NCBI GenBank assembly: GCA_003164305.1
Contig: PLSZ01000134.1
Location: 1-10,516 of the forward strand
DNA: 10,516 bases
DNA from: Acetobacteraceae bacterium
GTDB lineage: Bacteria; Pseudomonadota; Alphaproteobacteria; Acetobacterales; Acetobacteraceae
Reading direction: 5' to 3'
Positions 5,444 through 10,516 of this stretch are shown piece by piece. The notes beneath the pieces were generated by a model, which saw only the letters and a list, made by a program, of their open reading frames with translations, was not told the DNA's origin and did not search any database. The stretch's first letter is position 1. Each line of letters opens with the position of its first letter. Position numbers and translations under genes: made by a program.

Positions 5444-8400
5444 TCACGACGTCGTTTCGGCGGCGACCGCCAGCCGGGCCAGGGCCGGCAGCGACTTCGA
5501 GCCGGTCTTTTTCATGATCGTCGCCCGGTGGTTTTCGACCGTACGCTGACTGATGCCAAGATCCGCGGCGATATTCTTGCTGGGATGACCGGCCAGGACC
5601 ATGTCCATGATCTGGTGCTGCCGCGTCGTCAGGCCGGCGACATGATTAGCCGCGTCCTCTCGCCAGGCGGCGCGTTTACCGGTGTCGCGCCCTTGTTCCA
5701 GCGCGCGCGCGACGCTGGCGGCCAGTTCCTCGCGGCCGACCGGCTTTTCGATGAAATCCGAAGCGCCCGCCTTCATCGCCTGAACCGCGATCGACACGTC
5801 GCCGTTGCCGGTGATCATGATCGCCGGCGGCAGATGGCCGGCGTCCTTCAGGTGCCGCAACAAATCGAGCCCATTCATTCCCGGCAGGTAGGCATCGATG
5901 ATCAGGCAGGACTCGCGCACCGGCCGCCAGGCCGCGAGGAACGCCTCGCACGACGCGTAATCCTCGACGGTGTGGCCTTCGTCCTCCAGCAAATCGCGAA
6001 GCCCGTCGCGCAGGTTTCCGTCGTCATCGACGATGTAAATGACTGGCGACTCCGCGTCGGTGACAACTGGCCGCGGCGCGGGCCGCGAGACCGGCAGCAG
6101 TTCCTTGATCGCCCGCAGCAAATCGTCCGGCTTCACCGGCTTGTTAAGTTTCACATATTTCTTCAGCGCGATATCGCGCAGCGTACCGGTGGAGATATCG
6201 CCCGTCAGGATGATGACCGGCACGTCCCGGCGCAGCGCCTCGCGGATCTTCGTGGTGGTCTGAAGGCCATTCATTCCGTTCGGCAAATTGAAGTCCGCGA
6301 GCAGCAGATCGGGATGCACCACGCCGCGCGCGACCAGATCCACCGCGTTCACGCCATCCGGCGCGGTCGAGGTCCGGTAACCTTCCTCCGCGAGAACGGC
6401 GGCGAGCAGGTCGGACATCTCGGGATCGTCTTCGATGACCAAGATTTCAGCGGCGAGCGCGGCATCCACGCCTGGCCTGTCAGGCTCGGCACATTTCCGA
6501 TGTTCGATTTTCGTTCCGGCCTCAGCCGGCGCGGACGCGGACGCGGACGCGATTTCAATGGCGAAGACGGAGCCTCTGCCCAATCGCGAACCGACGCGCA
6601 CACGGTGGCCCAACAAATTGCCGAGACGCTGCACGATGGAAAGTCCCAGGCCCAGTCCGCGACTTCTTTCGCGGGCGGCGTTGTTGAGCTGGTGATATTC
6701 CTCGAAGATCGACTGAAATTCGTCGTCGGGGATGCCGATGCCGGTGTCCCAGATCTCGATGCTCGCCATCCCCTTATGATGACGGCAGCCAAGCAGCACC
6801 TTGCCCTGTTTGGTGTATTTCACAGCGTTCGACAGCAGGTTGCGCATCATTTGCTCGAGCAGGCGGACGTCGCTGTGAATGGTCACGCTGCTCCGCACCA
6901 CGCGCAGATCGATCCCCTTGGCTCTGGCATGATAGCTGAACTCGTCCCGCATGCGGTCGAACAGATCGTTAAGCGAAAAATCGACCATTTCGGCGCGCAC
7001 CGTGCCGGCTTCGATCTGATTGATATCCAGCAGCGCGTTCAGCATGCCCGACATCGCGCTCAGCGCCTGATCCAGCCGTGTGAGCAGCCGGCGGGCGGCG
7101 TCGCCCTCGATGACTTTCGTCAACGACCCTTGCAGCAACACCAGCGTTTGCAGCGGTTGGCGAAGGTCGTGGCTGGCAGCGGCGAGGAAGCGGGATTTCG
7201 CGACATTGGCCTGCTCCGCCCGGCGCTGCGCCGCGCCCATGGCGTCCGCCGCCTGGGCTCGCGCGGTGATGTCGGAGAAGGTGATGACGACGCCTTCGAC
7301 GCGATTGTCCTGGGTGCGGTACGGCAGGATGCGGCGGACATACCAGGACCCGCCGAGCGATTCGATCTCTCGCTCGATCGGCGTCAGGGTTCGCAGGACG
7401 GTATTCGCGTCCGGCAACAGCGCTTCGTCGGCGGCCAGCGACTTGAGATCCGCGAGCGGCCGGCCGATGTCGCCCGGAATGACATTGAACAGCGAGCGCG
7501 TGGCGGGCGTGAAGAAGCGGATGTTGAGGCTGGAATCGAGGAAGATGGTCGCGACATCGGTGCTGTAAAGCACGTTCTGCAGGTCGTTGGCGGTGGTTCG
7601 CTGCTTCTCCAGCGTCTCCTGAAGCTGGCTGTTCAGCGCCGTCAACTCTTCGTTCAGCGACTGCAACTCCTCCTTCGAGGTCAGCAGTTCCTCGTTGGTC
7701 GACTGAAACTCCTCCTGGACGGATAAGGCTTCTTCATTGATCGACCGCTGCTCGTCGCTGGAGATTTCCAGCGCGCGGACGGCGCCCTGAAGTTCCGCGC
7801 GCGTGGCTTCAAGCTCGTGTTCCAGCGTGATCGCTTCCGGCGTTTCGCCGCGTCCGGCCGGACGGAGTGTCGCCGTTTCCCGTGGCGTTTCCGTCACGAA
7901 GCAAATCAGCAGCAAAGGCTCGCCCTCGCTGCTGACCGGCTGGATGTCGATGCTGAACGCGATCGGCTTGCCATCGTGGCTGGTCCGTCCGCCGGGCACC
8001 ACGGTGCGGGCGTTGGCCTTGTTGGCCTGCAGAATGGCGGCTCTTAATTTTGTCCGGAACGTCTCCCGCGCCATCGCCAGCAAATCGTGCGTGGCGCCCC
8101 CCGGAGCCACCCGCAGATAGCGATCGATCGGGCCCAGGGAGTAAAGGCAATCCAGTTTCCGGTTGACCAGAACGGCGGCCGGCGCGTGCGTGTCCAACAC
8201 CATCTGGCGGCATAACTCGGCCAGCACGGTTCGCCGGGATGGTGCTGTCTCCGTTCTCGCCCGCGCCGCGAAGCGTCCGAAGTCGGGCACGCGATCAGGC
8301 TCGCCGGAGCGTGATCGGCCGATATGCCGGTACAGCCGCAGCGGTTTTGAAATCACCTCGAACACTCCATCGATTTCACCAGCCGTTTCGGAACTGCCAA

Positions 8401-9817
8401 GCAGCAGAATGCCCCCTACCCGCAAAGCGAAATGAAACGATGAAATAACCTTGGCCTGCGCGTCCTGCTGCAAATAAATCAGCAGATTGCGGCAGGACAC
8501 CATATCGATGCGCGAAAATGGCGGATCGGTCAGCACGTCCTGCACGGTGAAAATCACCAGGTCGCGCAATTCCGGCAGAACTTTATAGCCGTGCTCGTCC
8601 TTCGAGAAAAACCGCGCGAGGCGTTCGGGCGATACGTCGGCTTCGATCGTTACGGGATACAATCCTTCCCGCGCGCCGGCGACGGCATCCGGGTCCACGT
8701 CGGAGGCGAACACCTGCAGTCTCACGTTCTTTCGCGCCGCGGCGATTCGCTCCTGGAAAATCATCGCGAGCGAATAGGTTTCCTCACCCGTGCTGCAACC
8801 CGCGATCCAGATTCGGATCGGCTGGTCGGACGCGCGGTGCCGGATCATGTCGGGAACGATGGTGTCGGCCAGCAGCTCGAACACCTTAGGATCGCGAAAG
8901 AAACTGGTGACGTTGATCAGCAGGTCCCGGGCGAGCAGGTCCAGTTCGTTCGTGTCGCCGCGCAGCATCTCCAGATAGCGAGTCACTTCGCCGCTTTCCA
9001 GCGCCGCCATCTTCATCCGCCGCTCGATCCGTCGGCGCAGCGTCCCTTGCTTATAAAGCGTGAAATCATGGGCGGTCTTTTCGCGCAGCAGCGCGATGAT
9101 CGCGGGCAACCCGTCCAGCGCGACGTCCGGAGAATCCGGCACGCCATTCGTGTCCGTCGATTCGATGCGTCGCACGTATCGCTCGATCGCGTCGGGTATT
9201 TTCTCGACCGGCAGCACCAGATCCACCGCGCCGGTCATGATCGCGCTGCGCGGCATGCCGTCGAACGCGGATTCCTCGGGTTTCTGGACGATCACAAGCC
9301 CCCGGCGTTCCTTGATCGCCCGCAGTCCGAGACTGCCGTCGTCGCCCGATCCGGACAGTACCACGCAGATGGCGGCCGCGCCCCGGTCGGCGGCCAACGC
9401 GCGCAACAGGAAATCGAACGGCAAACGCGCGCCGTGACGGGCCTGGGGCGGCAACAGATGCAACACACCGTCGCCCACCGACAGATATTTCCCGGGTGGA
9501 ATGACATAGAGATGCTCGCGCTCGACCGGCATACCCTCGGCCGCCTGGACCACTGTCATCGCGGTGTGGGCCGCCAGCAACTCCACCATCATGCTCTCAT
9601 GCGTCGGGTCGAGATGCTGGATCAGAATAAAGGCCATGCCGGTTTCCGGCGGCAACGCGGCGATAAATCTTTTGCAGGCGTCGAGTCCGCCGGCGGACGC
9701 GCCGATGCCCACGACCGGAAAATTGGCCGCCCGAGTCGCCGATCGCTGATTCGCCGATACGCCAGACGATGCCGCGCGCCGTGCCGGGTTGGACCGAAAC
9801 GTCTGGGATTTCGACAT
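5444..9817 (-). CDS. CheB-CheR-PAS-histidine kinase-REC-REC-LuxR/FixJ fusion protein
   Basis: This is a soluble 1457-residue signalling protein with no membrane segment. CheB methylesterase (32-220): catalytic Ser41 in GASAG, His68, Asp160 in SGDDG. CheR methyltransferase (235-500): LRRRIERRM, FFRDP (306-310), SAM loop AGCSTGEE (339-346), NLLIYL (444-449). A PAS-like region (about 525-645) is followed by a Glu-rich coiled coil (about 661-745) typical of CheB/CheR-PAS fusions, then a PAS domain (745-850). Kinase: phospho-His883 in ASHDLRQP, N-box Asn997, DTGIGIP (1024-1030), GLGLGL. Receiver 1: Asp1175, Thr1205, Lys1226. Receiver 2: Asp1308, Thr1336, Lys1358 in EKP. LuxR-type helix-turn-helix: 1393-1457. 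All key residues are present. The second receiver plus HTH looks like a whole FixJ protein fused on, and the linker at 1240-1262 has no in-frame ATG, GTG or TTG. AGAGG lies 8 nt before the ATG. The input signal is unknown. Confidence 0.95.
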   Translation of the reverse strand: MSKSQTFRSNPARRAASSGVSANQRSATRAANFPVVGIGASAGGLDACKRFIAALPPETGMAFILIQHLDPTHESMMVELLAAHTAMTVVQAAEGMPVEREHLYVIPPGKYLSVGDGVLHLLPPQARHGARLPFDFLLRALAADRGAAAICVVLSGSGDDGSLGLRAIKERRGLVIVQKPEESAFDGMPRSAIMTGAVDLVLPVEKIPDAIERYVRRIESTDTNGVPDSPDVALDGLPAIIALLREKTAHDFTLYKQGTLRRRIERRMKMAALESGEVTRYLEMLRGDTNELDLLARDLLINVTSFFRDPKVFELLADTIVPDMIRHRASDQPIRIWIAGCSTGEETYSLAMIFQERIAAARKNVRLQVFASDVDPDAVAGAREGLYPVTIEADVSPERLARFFSKDEHGYKVLPELRDLVIFTVQDVLTDPPFSRIDMVSCRNLLIYLQQDAQAKVISSFHFALRVGGILLLGSSETAGEIDGVFEVISKPLRLYRHIGRSRSGEPDRVPDFGRFAARARTETAPSRRTVLAELCRQMVLDTHAPAAVLVNRKLDCLYSLGPIDRYLRVAPGGATHDLLAMARETFRTKLRAAILQANKANARTVVPGGRTSHDGKPIAFSIDIQPVSSEGEPLLLICFVTETPRETATLRPAGRGETPEAITLEHELEATRAELQGAVRALEISSDEQRSINEEALSVQEEFQSTNEELLTSKEELQSLNEELTALNSQLQETLEKQRTTANDLQNVLYSTDVATIFLDSSLNIRFFTPATRSLFNVIPGDIGRPLADLKSLAADEALLPDANTVLRTLTPIEREIESLGGSWYVRRILPYRTQDNRVEGVVITFSDITARAQAADAMGAAQRRAEQANVAKSRFLAAASHDLRQPLQTLVLLQGSLTKVIEGDAARRLLTRLDQALSAMSGMLNALLDINQIEAGTVRAEMVDFSLNDLFDRMRDEFSYHARAKGIDLRVVRSSVTIHSDVRLLEQMMRNLLSNAVKYTKQGKVLLGCRHHKGMASIEIWDTGIGIPDDEFQSIFEEYHQLNNAARERSRGLGLGLSIVQRLGNLLGHRVRVGSRLGRGSVFAIEIASASASAPAEAGTKIEHRKCAEPDRPGVDAALAAEILVIEDDPEMSDLLAAVLAEEGYRTSTAPDGVNAVDLVARGVVHPDLLLADFNLPNGMNGLQTTTKIREALRRDVPVIILTGDISTGTLRDIALKKYVKLNKPVKPDDLLRAIKELLPVSRPAPRPVVTDAESPVIYIVDDDGNLRDGLRDLLEDEGHTVEDYASCEAFLAAWRPVRESCLIIDAYLPGMNGLDLLRHLKDAGHLPPAIMITGNGDVSIAVQAMKAGASDFIEKPVGREELAASVARALEQGRDTGKRAAWREDAANHVAGLTTRQHQIMDMVLAGHPSKNIAADLGISQRTVENHRATIMKKTGSKSLPALARLAVAAETTS

Positions 9818-9825
9818 TGAAGCGG

Positions 9826-9845
9826 CCTCTGGAGCATTGGCTCCA
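9826..9845 (-). promoter_or_regulatory. Ribosome binding site with abutting leader hairpin, kinase fusion gene
   Basis: On the minus strand AGAGG (9830-9826) lies 8 nt before the ATG. Directly upstream, TGGAGC, a 4-nt loop and GCTCCA (9845-9830) form a perfect 6-bp stem whose last base is the first base of the AGAGG. Folding could limit ribosome access or stabilise the 5' end of the message. Confidence 0.5.
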
Positions 9846-9856
9846 TGTCGTCGATC

Positions 9857-9885
9857 AATATGTCATGAATATCCGCCCCTGTCGA
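9857..9885 (-). promoter_or_regulatory. Candidate sigma-70-type promoter of the kinase fusion
   Basis: Read on the minus strand, TCGACA (9885-9880, 5 of 6 to TTGACA), a 17-nt spacer and CATATT (9862-9857, 4 of 6 to TATAAT) have ideal spacing. Transcription would start near 9850, making a leader of about 33 nt that begins just before the hairpin at 9845-9830. The repeated motif at 9921-9931 would then lie about 70-80 bp upstream of the start, a common activator position. Confidence 0.4.
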
Positions 9886-9920
9886 CGCCGGATTACCAGC
9901 CGCGGCCGTATCGAGCCTAG

Positions 9921-9931
9921 GTAGATTCCGA
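9921..9931 (-). promoter_or_regulatory. Motif copy C (TCGGAATCTAC on minus strand)
   Basis: The plus strand reads GTAGATTCCGA, one mismatch from the 11-bp arm of the inverted repeat at 3797-3890. It lies upstream of the promoter candidate of the kinase fusion and is a candidate operator. Confidence 0.4.
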
Positions 9932-9964
9932 GTCTCCCGCCGAAGCACGCCAGCCTGTTACTGT

Positions 9965-10080
9965 CCCTGGGTCACGAGTTTCGCCGGCGATCGCCGGACT
10001 TAGAAGCGTTCGTGACCGCCCTTCCCCGGGCGAGATCCCCCCCAAAACTATACCCTGGCCTCACGGCCAGGGTTTTTTTT
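9965..10080 (+). ncRNA. Candidate structured small RNA ending in an intrinsic terminator
   Basis: The strong plus-strand terminator at 10053-10080 has no plus-strand protein gene before it for over 4.6 kb. The stretch leading into it can fold. GGTCACGA (9970-9977) pairs with TCGTGACC (10010-10017). Inside is the 14-bp palindrome CCGGCGATCGCCGG (9984-9997). Next comes a CGCCC/GGGCG hairpin (10017-10032), then an unpaired run of seven C (10037-10043) that could pair with G-rich Shine-Dalgarno sequences. I do not recognise an Rfam family and see no clear promoter, so the 5' end is approximate. It diverges from the kinase fusion and could be its target or co-regulated with it. Confidence 0.35.
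10053..10080 (+). terminator. Strong Rho-independent terminator
   Basis: CCCTGGCC (10053-10060), loop TCAC and GGCCAGGG (10065-10072) form a perfect 8-bp stem followed by eight T residues (10073-10080) on the plus strand. On the minus strand the stem is followed only by a broken T-run (TATAGTTTT), so it acts mainly rightward. Confidence 0.92.
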
Positions 10081-10155
10081 GTTCTCCGACCATCCGGAAC
10101 AAACGCCGAAGTCCGCGTCGGCGCAACGAAATCGATCCGGACAATGGTACGCTGA

Positions 10156-10166
10156 GTAAATTCCGA
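10156..10166 (-). promoter_or_regulatory. Motif copy D (TCGGAATTTAC on minus strand)
   Basis: The plus strand reads GTAAATTCCGA, one mismatch from copy C and two from the arms at 3797-3890. It is followed by GGCT, which matches the trailing N-N-C-T seen at the other copies. It lies about 117 bp before the small exported ORF. Confidence 0.33.
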
Positions 10167-10216
10167 GGCTGCCACCGAATGTATCGTTCTTGCTATCAGA
10201 CTGGGCGCCGCGCCCG

Positions 10217-10269
10217 GATCTGCCCCTGGCACGGCCCAACCAGCGGCCCGGTACAAGGGGCGCCAGATC
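10217..10269 (+). repeat. Imperfect long-range stem in the leader of the small ORF
   Basis: GATCTG-CCCC (10217-10226) pairs with GGGG-CAGATC (10257-10260 and 10264-10269), interrupted by a 3-nt bulge CGC. The right arm ends directly before the GAGG ribosome binding site at 10270-10273. It may be a leader structure; chance pairing in GC-rich sequence is the alternative. Confidence 0.35.
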
Positions 10270-10282
10270 GAGGTTCCGTCCA

Positions 10283-10459
10283 ATGATCCCCATGAAACTC
10301 GCGATGTCCGGCTTGCTTTTCATGGTCGCCGTGTCGGCGCTGGCGCGCGCGCCGTCGATTTACGCGGCGGCGGGGTTTACCACCGCCAACGCCGGTCGCG
10401 CGACGGTCGGTAACAGGCCACACGCCCAGTACACGGTCGATGGCGCGTTCGGCAACTGA
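10283..10459 (+). CDS. Small putative exported protein
   Basis: This 58-residue ORF starts at the ATG at 10283, with GAGG 9 nt upstream; an ATG at 10292 is an alternative. It opens with a short charged N-terminus and a hydrophobic core (LAMSGLLFMVAVSALA), followed by small residues (APSIYAAAG) that could be a signal-peptidase site. The remaining 30 or so residues are polar, without Cys and without a known domain. Its own leader may fold (10217-10269). I do not recognise the family. It could be a genuine small exported protein, or a chance ORF with a hydrophobic stretch. Confidence 0.42.
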   Translation: MIPMKLAMSGLLFMVAVSALARAPSIYAAAGFTTANAGRATVGNRPHAQYTVDGAFGN

Positions 10460-10516
10460 ATGGATTTTGCCCCATGCGATCACGATTTAAATCACGGGCG
10501 CCATACCTGTCTGGCG
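10460..10516. other. Right-edge tail without a visible gene
   Basis: Only a 10-bp palindrome GATTTAAATC (10484-10493) stands out in the last 57 bp. It is AT-rich against a GC-rich background and could be a regulator site or promoter element for a gene beyond the window. Confidence 0.4.

Larger units (their letters stand above)
9818..10282. other. Control region and probable small RNA locus upstream of the kinase fusion
   Basis: These 465 bp contain no convincing protein gene. From left to right they hold the leader hairpin and promoter candidate of the kinase fusion, a motif copy (9921-9931), a run of stem-forming sequence (9970-10032), a strong plus-strand terminator (10053-10080), a second motif copy (10156-10166), and a long stem (10217-10269) just before the ribosome binding site of a small ORF. 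Minus-strand ORFs through this stretch cross the terminator and resemble no family. Confidence 0.6.

Noticed and set aside
5399..7726. A 775-codon plus-strand open frame opposite the kinase fusion, and a 409-codon one at 8591-9820
   Set aside because: Both lie fully antisense to a gene with clear domains. Their translations are Arg/Gln/His/Asp-rich with no recognisable domain, as expected from strong GC third-position bias.
10096..10119. GGAAC-N15-CGTC as a sigma-EcfG promoter for the small ORF
   Set aside because: The spacing is one short and the -10 has a mismatch; it would also give a leader of about 155 nt. It is too weak to call.
9972..10283. Minus-strand frames of 91-103 codons upstream of the kinase fusion
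   Set aside because: They run across the intrinsic terminator and motif D, have no domain, and lack a good ribosome binding site.
1..10516. CRISPR arrays, tRNA or rRNA genes, insertion sequences, attachment sites
   Set aside because: I saw no regularly spaced direct repeats, tRNA cloverleaf, transposase-like protein or terminal inverted repeats with target duplication.

Overview
The window is GC-rich, and its codons are strongly biased to G or C in the third position. The gene families point to an alphaproteobacterium, perhaps a Rhodospirillales/Acetobacteraceae-type organism. They include a CheB/CheR-PAS-kinase fusion with a FixJ-type output, SYLF and PRC-barrel envelope or stress proteins, and a Rieske oxygenase of the phthalate-dioxygenase type. 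The lineage is inferred from gene content. No ribosomal or marker gene is present to fix it.

Left part (1-3708): the window opens inside the catalytic half of a Rieske ring-hydroxylating oxygenase on the plus strand. It runs tail-to-tail into four minus-strand genes. From the start-codon side these are a Ser/Thr-rich exported protein (3424-3708), a Ser/Thr-rich lipoprotein (3162-3359), an Hsp70 ATPase-domain-only protein of the YegD type (1717-3003), and a metallo-beta-lactamase-fold hydrolase with a GTG start (628-1527).

Middle (3709-5421): a divergent intergenic region of 310 bp carries a perfect 11-bp inverted repeat. It separates the exported-protein genes from a plus-strand pair, a secreted SYLF/YSC84 lipid-binding-type protein and a protein with two PRC-barrel domains. 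Two GC-rich hairpins lie between that pair. These four small envelope or stress-type genes share the divergent control region.

Right part (5422-10516): a single 1457-residue minus-strand gene fuses CheB methylesterase, CheR methyltransferase, two PAS-type regions, a histidine kinase, two receiver domains and a LuxR/FixJ DNA-binding domain. It is a complete sensor-to-promoter pathway in one polypeptide, with no chemotaxis genes beside it. Upstream of it lie 465 bp without a clear gene. They contain a candidate promoter, a leader hairpin touching the ribosome binding site, a structured stretch ending in a strong plus-strand intrinsic terminator (a likely small RNA), and a small exported ORF.

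The main unexplained signal is an 11-bp motif, TCGGAA-W-Y-TAC. It occurs twice as an inverted pair in the divergent region (3797-3807, 3880-3890) and twice more, slightly varied, in the control region of the kinase fusion (9921-9931, 10156-10166). One hypothesis is that it is the operator of the fused regulator, which would then control itself and the envelope-stress genes next door.
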